A DNA stretch of 64,000 nt from positions 583,001-647,000 of the forward strand of contig OU696595.1 in assembly GCA_916048095.2 (NCBI GenBank), in the 5' to 3' direction. Each line of letters starts with the position of its first letter. Within the stretch, counting starts at the first letter, position 1. The notes under the pieces are model-generated. The model did not search any database. It was not told the origin of the DNA and was given only the letters and a program-made list of their open reading frames with translations. Source of the DNA: Sacculina carcini (lineage: Eukaryota; Arthropoda; Thecostraca; Sacculinidae). Positions 10,081 through 21,734 of this stretch are shown one piece after another. Made by a program: the position numbers and the translations under genes.

Positions 10081-10339
10081 GGGGCAATGGTTGGGGCCTA
10101 ATAATAATGTGAATAATAATGTGATTGATCAGCTACACACACACCTAGGAGCTACCTATGAGGTGTTTGCAAGCCAGTGTTGATCTTTCAAGTCTCTACC
10201 CTATACATACTCTCAGCTGGAACTGATCTGGAAACGTCAGGCGGGCGGTTGTGACTATTGCCGCCGTGCACATTTTATAATTTTCACAGAAGTCTTTTAA
10301 ACTTATCGTTTATAGTTCCTCATTTTTTTATTAGCGGTA

Positions 10340-10520
10340 AGTGAACGAGCGATAATTTGAGAAAACTTTGCGATAAACGATAAACGACAAAACGTTTGAC
10401 CTCAGAGGTAATTATGGTGTATCGTTTATCGCAATTATCTGTATCGTGTTGTCGCAATTATCTGTATGTTACGTGTATCGTTTAATTATCGTGTATTGTT
10501 TATCGTTCATCTTTCTCGCA
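10340..10520. repeat. Cluster of CGATAAACGATA-type motifs
   Basis: GCGATAAACGATAAACG, TATCGTTTATCGC and several variants occur in both orientations. Similar motifs lie at about 5890-5905 and 9402-9433, flanking element 2 and the hAT relic. Short clustered motifs near transposon ends are typical subterminal transposase-binding repeats, which is an inference here. Confidence 0.4.
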
Positions 10521-10556
10521 ACCACTGCATTTTGCCCTTCAAATTATCCCCAATTT

Positions 10557-11634
<1,078 letters not shown>

Positions 11635-11888
11635 TGTAGTGTCGGTCGCGTAAATAGTTCCACTGATCATGCATGAAAAACTCACTCGATCACAACGCAC
11701 AATCTTTATGATAACACAATACGAACACTGTAATTAACTCACTCAATTTACCACCTCACAACACCAACGCACACTATCAAGTCCCAACGATGAATGACGA
11801 CCTTGATCGTCATCGCGATAACCAACATATCCCAAAGGTACACACTCCGTCATCTCTTGGAGGAATATGTAATTACAGCTTCACTATA
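11635..11888 (-). repeat. Element 3 LTR, uninterrupted copy
   Basis: On the plus strand it runs TGTAGTGTCGGTCGCG to CTTCACTATA, 254 bp. It contains CCTTGATCGTCATCGCG uninterrupted, which is the site occupied by element 4 in the other LTR. It therefore serves as the empty-site reference. Confidence 0.85.
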
Positions 11889-12052
11889 TCCTCCTCGCGC
11901 TAATCAAGTCGTCGGGGTAGCCAACGACAACGTCCTCTATGCGATGGCGGCAGCTGCACTAACACGCGATCGAGTGGTTTCTCTCTCTGCGAAGAAGTAT
12001 CGACGTCTCCTCTCTCGTCCACGTTGACTTCCGCCGACTGATCTCCACTCGA

Positions 12053-13086
12053 TTAATTCTCGCGTTCTGTAACACCTCCGCCGTTAATCGGCAGGGCCCC
12101 GTCGTCATATGTCTGTAGCCTAGCGGATCGATCAGCTGTATCTTCTCGGTCAGTGCGCGACGCGCCGGCTGGTGCCAGATGGTAGGCGTTACGAACACTC
12201 CCGTCGGACAACTTGAACGTCCACTTTCCGACTCTCCGTCTGACGTTCAGAGGACCTATGAAGCGACTGGAACTCTTGACAACATGACCCGGCTTCTTGA
12301 CGTGAACACATTGACCTTCGGTGATCTGTGACGGTTTAACGCCGAACCTTGAGTTGTAAGCCGTCTTGTTTCTCTTGGATTGCATACGGTCAACCTCCTC
12401 CGGCGTAGCTCGTGGTGGTTTTTCTTCGACCACTGGAAGATTCAGCCTCATAGTCCTACCGTGCAGCAGCTCTGATGGGGAAGATCCCGTAGCACTGTGT
12501 GGTGCTGAGCGGTAGAGGGTCAGCCGTTACCTCACGTGATCACTGAGACTGATGGACTTGTCCCAATCCAGCAGCCACTGTTTCAGTGTGCGGTTAAGCT
12601 TTCAACGACTCAATTTCCTCTGGGCCAGTATAATGCTGATGGGTGATGTTCGATATCACGTCGGGTGAGATAGTCCTTGAATTCCGTGCTCACGAATGTA
12701 GTTCCATTGTCGGAAAATCTCATATCAGGGAAACCTTCTCTAGCGGCGATTCTCTTGATGAAATTAATCACGATGGTAGACGTTACGGTAGACGTCAACG
12801 CAACCTCTGCCCACTTTGTTCTGTAGTCAACCATAGTTATTGCGTAGCGGTTTGACTGCGGAGCTGCGTTGATTTGGCCTACCACGTCAATACCCACTTT
12901 TTACCATGCCTTTTCGGGTAGCGGCAATTCCTGCAGTGGAGCTATTCGATAATTACCACACAAGACCCTGTCGGAAGTCTGACAGGTTGGACACTCTTGA
13001 ACAAACTTATCGACTGCATGATCAGTTCCAGGAAACCAAGCAACACTTCGTATTATTTGTTTGGTCTTTACAATTCCTGAATGACC
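12053..13086 (-). pseudogene. Element 3 integrase (broken)
   Basis: Pieces in order: zinc-finger end CPTCQTSDR (~12980), core Asp IDVVGQINAAPQSNRYAI, FSDNGTTFVSTEF for the second Asp, and a VVES Glu region. Then a shifted NRTLKQWLLDWDKS and the C-terminal RLNLPVVEEKPP to YHLAPAG block (12053-12451). Stops and shifts occur near 12900, 12610 and 12530. The strongest relative within the window is element 2. Confidence 0.8.
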
Positions 13087-13923
13087 CTAATGCGCTGCCT
13101 GAACATATTGCTCCCGAAGTCGCTCCGGTACAATAACCTGGTACCCTTCTCGTAGCACGAGTCCGTCAACAACGCTCAATTCGTGACGCAAGTAGAATAT
13201 TGGTTGTATTGCAGCGTCACATTGTTTTAAGCTGGTCGGGAATCCACGTTCGATCGCTTCACGTAATGCACATAGCTGAGTGTCTTCACGTGTGGGCGCT
13301 TTCACCTCATCAAAACTGATGGTGGTCTCACGAGCTACCACCGTGGCAATGAGTTCTTGTGGATCGTCGTTCTCGTCTGGTTCTCCGACCGGCAACCGCG
13401 ATAGTGCCTCAGCACAGGGCAACTTAGCACCTGAAACGTGCTGGATTGTGAACGAAAACACCATTAGTCGTGCTTGCCAGCGTGACACACGTGCTCCTGC
13501 GCGACCGCTCGATTTCGACGACAGCACGGATTTGAGAGCGGCATGGTCCGTCCGCAGAGTGGAGTGGCGACCCCACAGAAACAATCCCAGTGATCTACCG
13601 CTCGCACAGCGGCTAGAGTCTCTTTCTCTGTGACGGAGTATTTACTTTCAGCGGCTGAAAATCGCTGACTCCAGAATGATATTGCGTATTCTTGTCCTCG
13701 GTCGTCCATCTGTGATAAGAGCGCGCCTGTTCCTTTATCACTGGCGTCGGTTGTGACGAACGTTGATCTCGAAGGATCGAATTGTCAGAAAAGATGACTT
13801 TCTGGTTGGCTGCCTCGTTTCAGTCAAAACGACGTCTCTTTTGAGCATCGCGATTAGAGGACCTGTGATGGTGGCGTAGTTTGGCACAAAGTGTGACAAC
13901 CACCCACATAGCCCAAGAAAGGT
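13087..13923 (-). pseudogene. Element 3 RNase H and integrase N-terminus
   Basis: Two overlapping frames carry ISFWSQRFSAAESKYSVTEKE (the Glu motif), RTDHAALKSVLSSKS (the second Asp) and HVSGAKLPCAEALSRLP (the end of RNase H). The spacer to integrase then reads FYLRHELSVVDGLVLREGY. The first RNase H Asp region (13710-13800) is only weakly readable. Frameshift near 13560. Confidence 0.8.
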
Positions 13924-14634
13924 TCACAGTTCAGCAGCATTATGTGGTAGTGGAGCTTGTTGAATGGCTTGCACATGACTTTGAAGAGGAATTATGCCGT
14001 TGGCACTGATCTGGAACCCACAATAATCGATTTCACGCACTGAAAATTTGGATTTTGCGTCGTTTATGGTGACTTTCTCCTGACGAAGTGCGAATAACAC
14101 GCGCTGAAGACGTTCGTCGTGTTCTACCTCTGTGCGTCCCGAGCACACCATGTCATCTAGATAGTGTTGTACACCAGGTATAACTCGAAGTACACAATCC
14201 AGCAATTTTTGGAATGCTGATCCCGCTGATGAAAGACCAAACGGTACTCTCTTGAATTGATAGAGACCGTCTGGCGTGATGAACACCGTCAGATGTCTCG
14301 ATGATGGTTCCAACATTAGCTGGTGATAGGCGGACTGTAGGTCAATCTTTGAGAAGACTGATCCTTGCAGTTTGGTCTGTAGTTCAGTTATAGTCGGAAG
14401 AGGATAAGCATCGGGGACGATTTGCTGGTTGAGACTTCTCAAGTCAACACACAGTCTGAATCGTCCATTTTTCCGTCTGGCGACGACCAGAGAGCTGATC
14501 CACTCGGCTGTGTCAACGGGCTCGATCACCCCGGCTCTCTGTAGCTCCGCTAACTCGGCTGTCACCTCTTCACGAACCGAGAGTGGTAGTCTGCGTAACG
14601 GACGACGGACCGGAACAGCATCTGCACGTAGCAC
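13924..14634 (-). pseudogene. Element 3 reverse transcriptase (well preserved)
   Basis: A 236-codon open frame contains the RT motifs in order: AGVIEPVDTAEWISSLV, FRLCVDLRSLNQQI, YPLPTITEL, FSKIDLQSAYHQL, FKRVPFGLSSAGSAFQ and the catalytic QHYLDDMV. It ends in the thumb/connection at GFQISANGIIPLQ. It is the only apparently uninterrupted RT palm in the window. It joins the protease frame through a stop at 14644-14646, where homology continues. Confidence 0.85.
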
Positions 14635-14643
14635 TATTCGGTG

Positions 14644-14886
14644 TTAAAATCCCTCTATTGGCGGCAGGAATTTGTCCGCCTCCCCACCTTCTTGAACTGA
14701 GACTATATCTCCTGCTGCTGAGTCAATTTTGACACCCAGCGCTTGCATAAGGTCAAGTCCCATCAATGCATCAGATGATAATGATTGGATGATGAAGATG
14801 TCACTCGTTGCGGATCGACCTTGAAGTTCGACCTTAACTTTGATGGTACCCATCACCGGAAGTGACTTTCCCGATACTCCGAACAA
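14644..14886 (-). pseudogene. Element 3 protease C-terminal part
   Basis: The fragment matches the second half of a retropepsin (VKVELQGR, ATSDIFIIQSLSSDALMGLDLM). The catalytic DTG half and the Gag zinc knuckles are missing: at ~14900-14940 Gag sequence runs directly into protease sequence, out of frame. The deletion probably inactivated the element. Confidence 0.7.
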
Positions 14887-15383
14887 TTTTGACTCACCCT
14901 TCTGTACAGGTGTTCCTTTGAAACATTTTCTCTTAACCTCGACTGGTTTGTGGCCTCGACCACTTGGTCACGAATAAATTCGTCTTCGAGATCACCGAAC
15001 TTGCAATGAGTGGCGCATGATCTGAAAGCGGCGACATATGCGGCGGTAGCTTCATCCTGATGTTGCCTTCGCTGACGAAATCGGAATCGCTCAGCAATCA
15101 CATTTGGTTTCGGAACAAAAAACACTTGAATGACACGCATTGTGTGGTCGTAATCGTCCTCACCGGCTAGTTTTGGTGAAGGTGGTAGCGAGCGGTAGAT
15201 ACGCTGTGCCTCAGCTCCAACGCAATGCAACAAAAAAGTTTGTTTTCGCAGCGAGACGAACTTTGCACTCTCCATCGCCAACAGGTAGTTTTCGAAGGCG
15301 TACTTCCAGTCACCCCACGATATCACTGGGTTACCTGGGCGAGGTAGGAAGGGTGCTGGTGCCGACAATCCCTCGATGTTCAT
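14853..15383 (-). pseudogene. Element 3 Gag (C-terminally deleted)
   Basis: It starts MNIEGLSAPAPFLPRPGNP at 15383 and keeps the capsid-like region (WKYAFENYLLAME, LLHCVGAEAQRIY, NVIAERFRFRQRRQHQDEATAAYVAAF, DEFIRDQVVEA). The zinc knuckles are absent because of the deletion into protease; the last ~20 codons are read in the wrong frame. It is closely related in layout to the Gag of element 2. Confidence 0.8.
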
Positions 15384-15427
15384 TTTCGCAACGTAGGTCC
15401 GATGTCAACAGAATTCGCGTCGCAAAA

Positions 15428-15611
15428 TGTAGTGTCGGTCGCGTTAATAATTCCACTGATCACGCATAAAAAACTCACTCGATCACAACACACAATCTTT
15501 ATTATAACACAACACGAACACTGTATGTCACACACACACTCACTCAATTTACCACCTCACAACAACAACGCACACTATCAAGTCCCAACGATGAATAACG
15601 ACCTTGATCGT
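15428..15611 (-). repeat. Element 3 LTR, split copy (continues at 18850-18927)
   Basis: It starts TGTAGTGTCGGTCGCG at 15428 and is interrupted after CCTTGATCGT. The rest, starting CATCGCGATAGCC, resumes at 18850 and ends CTATA at 18927. Total length of the two parts is ~262 bp against 254 bp for the intact copy. Confidence 0.85.
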
Positions 15612-15860
15612 TGTGCGAGTGCTAAGCTGTAGTAGCCAATCCTGCCAAGAGATGGCGCTCGCAGTCCAGTCCATGCGTTGGCGTCGCCATGGGAACGGAT
15701 GATGAATCAGTGTGCGCACAGCAGTGGCCTTGAGTGCAGTGACGTTATTACGGTTCGAGTGAGAGGTGTGTGTATTGTGTCGCAGGTGTTCATGTGTTAT
15801 CGTGTTAATGTGTTTTTGTATAGTCAAGTGCTCTCGTCAATAAAGATCCAGACCAAAACA
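15612..15860 (+). repeat. 5' LTR of element 4
   Basis: It runs from TGTGCGAGTGCTAAGC to CCAGACCAAAACA and has a polyadenylation signal AATAAA at 15839-15844, ~16 bp before its end. The following TGGCGCAGCC is the likely primer-binding site. The last A of the LTR is also the first base of the Gag ATG. Confidence 0.85.
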
Positions 15861-17029
15861 TGGCGCAGCCTACATCAGCCGAAACCAGTGCGCAGCCGAC
15901 AGAGCTGAACGAAGCGGTCAATCGATTCGCGTGGAGTGGGAAAATTGATCCTCCAACAAAACTGGACTTATCTGTCGATCGAAGGGAGTCATTCAGCATA
16001 TGGCGAGAACGCAGGAGCGATTACGTTCTGCTTTCAGGACTCAGAAACCAAAGTCGTGCAATTCAAATGGCGGTCTTACGGTCGTGTCTAAGCGACGAAT
16101 CTCTGCGAATTGTCAAAAGTCTCGACATTCCAGAGGCCGACCGGGACAAAATCGACACAATTCTGCAACACCTGGACATCTACGCCAAAGGGCAAGTAAA
16201 TGAGGTGATCGAGAGGAAAAATTTTAACTCTCGAAAACAAAACGCCGGTGAAACTTTTGATGAATTTCTCATTAGCCTGCGAGAACTGAGCACCTCGTAC
16301 AACTTCTGAGACACCTGCAAGGACAGCCTCGTTCGAGATAGAATCGTCATGGGCATACAAGACTCGTGCACGATCAAGAAGCTGTGCAGCGTCAATAATT
16401 TGAAGCTGTCTATGGCTGTGGACATCTGTCGCGCAGAAGAAGCTGCCTGTCGTGACACCGAACGTATAGAGACCGACAGAGTCAACCGCGTACACGGCGT
16501 CGGAAGAAACCGACCCAGACATCAAAGGTCTGGAACCACCTCAGAGCAGAGTGAGTGCAGTCGCTGTGTGAGGCAACACACGCCTGAAAACAAATGTCCG
16601 GCACGTGATCAAGAATGCAGACGATGTGGCAGACTTGGACACTTTGCCAAGAAATGTCGCACTGCGGTGGGGAAAAACAGTGACAGCAGACGGAGACACA
16701 AGTCACCAGACGACAAACCCGTGTCAGCTGCGATAGTGTCGAGCGTCACGTCGCTCATAGCACCACGTGTGGACGTCGTAGTTGACGGGCGTATCACTGT
16801 TTCGGCTCTTCCAGACACAGGAGCAGACATAACTGTCGCCGGTCTGGACGTTCTCAATAAATTCGAGGACGAGAACAATCTGCTGCCAAGCACCGATCAG
16901 CCAGTGTCAGCCGACGGATTCCGCATGGAGCCAGTTGGAGTCTGCCCGACTACAATCGCCATCGGCGGGACAGAAGTGAGTGTGGACATCCACGTCATCA
17001 AAGGAGTGACTGGGTTACTGCTCTCTTAG
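15860..17029 (+). pseudogene. Element 4 Gag-protease (two in-frame stops)
   Basis: It starts MAQPTSAETSAQPTELNE at 15860. Gag continues through IWRERRSDYVLLSG, CLSDESLRIV and NFNSRKQNAGETFDEFL to a TGA at 16307-16309, after which homology continues in the same frame. Two zinc-knuckle-like motifs follow (CSRCVRQHTPENKC and CRRCGRLGHFAKKC). The retropepsin then shows ALPDTGADITVAG with the DTG triad. A TAG at 17027-17029 ends the second part. The first stop looks like CGA to TGA, and the second can be explained by CAG to TAG. Confidence 0.8.
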
Positions 17030-17044
17030 CACGTTTGTCGGGCT

Positions 17045-18616
17045 TTGAAACTGATTCCGAGCGATTATCCTTCGCAAATGCAGACGCCGGTCGTACGAAG
17101 CGTCGACGAGCGCAAATCCCAACGGGAATCGCCATCGTCAGTGGACATCCTCTTCGACGAAATTCCAGACGTCTTCAGTGAGCGTCTTCTGTCACGTTTC
17201 CCGACATCATCACTGCAAGAGTGTGAAGACACCGAGGAAGAGACGACCATCGTGGCATGTGTAGCCGCTGAACCAAACATGTCAGACACCAACTTGCAGC
17301 AGGTTCGGAGTGCAAGTGCTTCCGACCCGGAGATGCAGATACTTCGAAAAATAATCTTGGATGGTTTTCCGGATCGCAAAGGCGATATAGACCCCATGAT
17401 CCAGCCATATTGGACTGTGCGTGAACGCCTATTAGTTGAGGATGATCTTTTCTTCTACGGTCGACGACTTGTGATTCCGAAGGCATTACGACGGGGAATC
17501 CTGAACGAGCTACACGCAAGTCATGTGGGTAAAGAGAAGACGAAACAGAGGGCTCGCCAGGTTGTGTATTGGCCATGAGTGGACAATGACATCGACAACA
17601 TGACGAAGCAATGCACGACATGCCAAAAGTACTTACCATCGAAAGACGCCGAGACTATGAGACATCACAAACAAGCCTCTCGACATTTTGAGTTCGTTTC
17701 AATCAACTTTTGCGAGTATGGAGGGCACAAATTCGTTGTGTTGGTCGACCACCTCTCTGGATGGCAGTTTGTTAAAGGCTTGGGCTCATCTTCAGTGACG
17801 GGGAAGCTTCTCGACACATTACGGACCGTGTTCTGCATGGTAGGTGTGCCGGTAACCATATACTCCGATGAAGGCACCCAGTTCACGTCAGGAGAGTTCG
17901 TCCGATTCGCTGAACGTTGGAAGTTTGAACACGTGCGTTCCTCACCACACTATTCGCAATCCAATGGGAGCGCGGAGGCAGCGATCAAGACGGCGAAAGC
18001 ACTCATCAAAAAGTGCTGGAAGGCGGAAAGAGGAGGATTTGATCCTTATGAATGGTCAAAGGGAATTCTCCAGCAAAGAAACACTCCATGACCGGACGGA
18101 AGATCTCCAGCCGAGATACTCTATGGACGACCAGTGCGGGACATTATTCCTGCACATAGACGCCAGTTCTCTGCGGAATGGCAGAAATCGAGCGAGGAAG
18201 CTGAGCATACAAGGCGCGAACAACAGACAAACGTGGACGAGAGGTACGACGGACGTGCCAAAGACCAGCCAGACCTGAGCCCGGGAATTCACGTGGCGGT
18301 GCAGTGTCAAATCACAAAGGAATGGAGCAGGTACGGTGTGGTAGTCGAAAGCCTGGCGCACAGGCGCTACCTCATCAAGTTGTCGAGCGGACGTGTGGTC
18401 TCTCGAAACCGACGACACATTCGTCGCCGGTACGGTCATGTGATGAGATTAGATCCGGAGCATCCGACGCTCCAGTCGACCGACGAGGCGCCGAGTCCAG
18501 AGCCGTGTTCAACGCATCCAGAACTGCGGAGGTCTACCAGAGAACGGAGACGTCCTCAAAGACTCATCGAAGTGATGAGGACGTCTAGGGGGGCGTGTGC
18601 GAGTGCTAAGCTGTAG
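17045..18616 (+). pseudogene. Element 4 integrase after an in-frame RT/RNase H deletion
   Basis: The same frame continues with the protease-RT linker (LFDEIPDVFSE) and then passes directly to LLSRFPTSS, the sequence that normally ends RNase H. So the deletion removes RT plus RNase H almost exactly. Integrase follows: HASHVGKEKTK with CTTCQKYL (HHCC finger), FEFVSINFCEY (first Asp position reads N), IYSDEGTQFTSGEF (second Asp), SNGSAEAAIKTAK (Glu), and a basic C-terminal tail. In-frame TGA stops are at 17576-17578 and 18089-18091. The final stop (18614-18616) lies ~20 bp inside the 3' LTR. Confidence 0.8.
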
Positions 18617-18844
18617 TAGCCAATCCTGCCAAGAGATGGCGCTCGCAGTCCATTCCATGCGTTGGCGTCGCCATGGGAACGGATGATGAATCAGTGTGCG
18701 CACAGCAGTGGCCTTGAGTGCAGTGACATTATTACGGTTCGAGTGAGAGGTGTGTGTATTGTGTCGCAGGTGTTCATATGTCATCGTGTTAATGTGTTTT
18801 TATATAGTCAAGTGTTCTCGTCAATAAAGATCCAGACCAAAACA
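18596..18844 (+). repeat. 3' LTR of element 4
   Basis: It is 249 bp, the same length as the 5' LTR, and differs from it by only a few bases by eye. It is preceded by the purine tract TAGGGGGGCG, the expected polypurine primer. AATAAA recurs near its end. Confidence 0.85.
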
Positions 18845-18927
18845 ATTGTCATCGCGATAGCCAACATATCCCAAAGTTACACACCCCGACATCTCTTGGA
18901 GAAATATGTAACTACAGCTTCGCTATA

Positions 18928-19236
18928 CAAATAATTCACTATATAAATGAGTAGCAAGCCAAGCTCACTCAAGCGCAGTTATTCACTCCATGGTAAATCA
19001 ACATTAAAATTTCCACACGAAGGAACAATTATTTACAATATCAGCACCAATAGTCTATATCAAAGCGTTGATATGAGCAAATATGAAAATAATAAGTGAG
19101 AGAAAAAGAGAACAAGTAGCGAAACCACACAAATTGCGGATGATCTATTGGTCTCCGCTCATATAGCACACCAAATAGCTAGCAAATACCAAATAGCGGA
19201 AATCGGGGGTTTTGTATGCTTCTTCAATAGAGGATG

Positions 19237-19318
<82 letters not shown>

Positions 19319-20412
19319 ACTCCCGTATGTTGACTGACAACAGTTGACTATTGCAAGCTGAATGGTATAAACGAATGACTTATTTGGACCGTCCATAGAC
19401 AAAGGCATATATACAGGATGATTAATTGTTATAGACAAACTAGGCGACCGCCTAGAACTCTAGATTGGTGAAGATCTCATACAGAAATCATTCACGAATT
19501 TAGACCTTGGTTTAACATTGACAATTCCGATTACTTTTGCCTTGTAGACTAACGATGTGTTCAACATTGAAGAAACTGGTCTCTTCTGCAGGATGCAGCA
19601 TACCAATAGCATCGAGTCCAGAGGAAAACAACACACAGGTAATACAAATTAATGGGGTAATGAAAATTTGAACCATATGACAATTGGTAGATCCATATAA
19701 GAATGATTGAAAGTGGTGAATATTAAGGGAATCCTTTGTGAAAAATGAACGATTATGCACTTATGCACGATTATGCGATTATGCACTACAGCTTACATCT
19801 CCAACTAGAGAAAACCTTCGAATTGGGTAAGTTTTGCTCAGTGCCTTCGAGTCTGCTATTTGGAGGGTCGACTGTAATTAGACATCATTATTAAACATAA
19901 TAATTAGACATAAAAGCTAGGAAATCAGGAAGCAGCCGCTAAAAAGCCGCATGACAGAATGAAGCGCATGAATTGTATTCACCTCATTGGCTTCAATAGC
20001 GCGTGACCCCCGTTCTTGAACTTTACCAGAAGCTTTAGCTGAGTACCTCCTGATTTTTGCGCTGAAAATTGAACCGATTAAAAGCATATACAGAAACTTT
20101 AACAGCAAGTTTTCAAAGAAGACATGTGTTTTATCTCAAAATTATTTCAGAATTTGTCCGGGTTTGTTAAGAAGAGCATAAAACAGAGCTTATAGAAAGC
20201 AGAGCTTGACTTTTTCACACATCAGTGAGTACGGCAGTGCCCAGACCAGAAGCACGTGAGCTACACGCACCTATACTAATAATCGGCTGAGTGGCGAGAT
20301 CGTGAAGCAGACGGAGTAGAATATCTTCATCCTGCTGACTGGTGCCGTATAAATGACGTGAGGAAATGCGCCGCCAAAACTCATGGTGACTTTCTCCACT
20401 CCTGCTCAAATT
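18928..20412. other. AT-rich spacer, no gene recognised
   Basis: Apart from the (TA)n tract listed separately I see no open frame with recognisable domains, no RNA gene and no clear element ends. Confidence 0.4.
19238..19316. repeat. (TA)n microsatellite
   Basis: About 79 bp of uninterrupted TA repeats. Reading frames across it are artefacts. Confidence 0.95.
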
Positions 20413-20547
20413 CACACACACACACAAGCATACACATACACACACATACAAATACACATGCATACACATACACATACACATACACATGCACATACACATA
20501 CACATACATACATACACATACACATGCACACATACACATACACATAC
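20413..20547. repeat. Degenerate CA/ACATAC microsatellite
   Basis: A CA-rich tract mixes (CA)n with the hexamer ACATAC. The same hexamer forms the much larger arrays at 26.3 and 41.3 kb. Confidence 0.85.
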
Positions 20548-21671
20548 ACACATACCAGGGTCGGTGATTTTTTTTTATTTAAAAAAAAAATCGGATTTAT
20601 TTGATTTAAATCAGATTTTTTTATTTCAATCGATTTTTTTTCACTTTTTCGTATATTAAACGTGGTTATTACCATTCTTACCTGATTTTCCAAAGATTTT
20701 CCATACCTGATTAATTTTCCATAGACATCCTCGCACCCCCTAAGAATGGGCCTCGCACCCCTAGAGGGTGCGAGCACCCCCGGTTGAGAACCACTGCACT
20801 AGATGATGTGCAACGGTAATCTGCTCGCCAACATGCGACGACGACCCTCATCTGCTCGCCAACATGCTTCATCCTTCATTGCAAGGTAGACGTCTGTCTC
20901 AAGAAGAGATTTGCTCTGCAATGGAGTACGCTAACGTGGAGCATAAGAAGCCGGTGCCCATCATTAAGAAGTTGCAGGCAAAGTCGCCGCCTTTTCAACA
21001 GTTCAAGTTAGCTGAATATGTTACCGAAAAGTTGTCTGCCATCGAGTGGTGGGAATCACACTCGAGTTTTCTAAATGATGAAGTCATGACTTCGGTGCGG
21101 CAATTACTGACAGCAGTTGCCTCGTCCTCCGGAGTGGAGAGAGTGTTCTCTTCCTATGGGCTGGTCCACTCCAAAGTGAGCAACCACTAAGGAACAGATA
21201 AGTCTGGCAAGTTATTTTTATGGCTATGAATTAGGATAAGCAGACTCCGCACAAAATGTCATGTCTTGTCCACATTTGACATGATATTTTTTATGTTTTG
21301 AATAATATGTGCATACTTTAGTGTTCAGCTTTTACTTTACAAATGTGATTAAGCATTGCACCAAGCTATTAGCAAATGTTATAAATACTAAAATTTATAT
21401 CAAGAAGGAAACTTTTCTGCAATTTTACTGACACATTTCAATGAGTTAATTATGTGAAGCCATCAAGTGATTTGTGTGAAAAATTTACGTACTTTTTGAG
21501 AAAAATGCAAATGCAAATATCTTTTCGCAGATTTTACATACATGTAAAATTCGGTGAACAGCACTAATTTAGATTATGAACCATCCACTAACATTGTTTG
21601 ATTTGTGTCACTGATAACAAATTGGTCGATTTAAACCATTTAGACCAGCCTGATTTAAATAAGCCACCCTC
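20547..21671 (+). mobile_element. hAT-type transposon remnant with a second hAT end inside
   Basis: The left end reads CAGGGTCGGTGATTT followed by repeated GATTTAAATC-like motifs. On the right, near 21630-21671, inverted counterparts occur (TTTAAATAAGCCACCCTC). Inside, 20782-20796 reads GGTTGAGAACCACTG, the inverse of the widespread hAT terminus CAGTGGTTCTCAACC, with a hairpin around GCACCCCTAGAGGGTGC. A transposase fragment lies within. No matching 8-bp duplication was found at the outer ends, so boundaries are approximate. Confidence 0.55.
20864..21190 (+). pseudogene. hAT transposase C-terminal fragment (second family)
   Basis: The frame contains EWWESHSSFLNDEVMTSVRQLL, AVASSSGVERVFSSYG and HSKVSNH, the hAT dimerisation domain with its conserved VERxFS core. 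After the stop at 21188-21190, GTDKSGKLFLWL continues the domain, so the stop is premature. The upstream catalytic domain is missing. It differs from the relic at 9.5-10.1 kb (SSGVERVFSS against SSAAVERMFST). Confidence 0.75.
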
Positions 21672-21734
21672 GAGATGGTATCACTTAGTAAAACTGCAAA
21701 AGAATTGTAAAAGTTTTTCAGTTTTCTCAGTTTT

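Larger units (their letters stand above)
15612..18844 (+). mobile_element. Ty3/gypsy-derived element 4, RT-less, inserted in an LTR
   Basis: It has two 249-bp LTRs and flanks ATCGT (15607-15611) and ATTGT (18845-18849), a 5-bp target duplication with one later change. Gag, protease and a complete integrase lie in one reading frame (15860 to 18616) broken only by stop codons. RT and RNase H are missing. Its sequence family differs from element 2. Confidence 0.9.
11635..18927 (-). mobile_element. Ty3/gypsy element 3, split by element 4
   Basis: Minus-strand order is LTR (18927-18850 plus 15611-15428), gag, protease fragment, RT, RNase H, integrase, LTR (11888-11635). The two LTRs match over their length once the 15612-18849 insertion is removed. 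Flanks CAAAC (11630-11634) and CAAAT (18928-18932) look like a decayed 5-bp target duplication. It has many frameshifts and a gag/protease deletion, but unlike elements 2 and 4 it keeps RT and RNase H. Confidence 0.85.
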
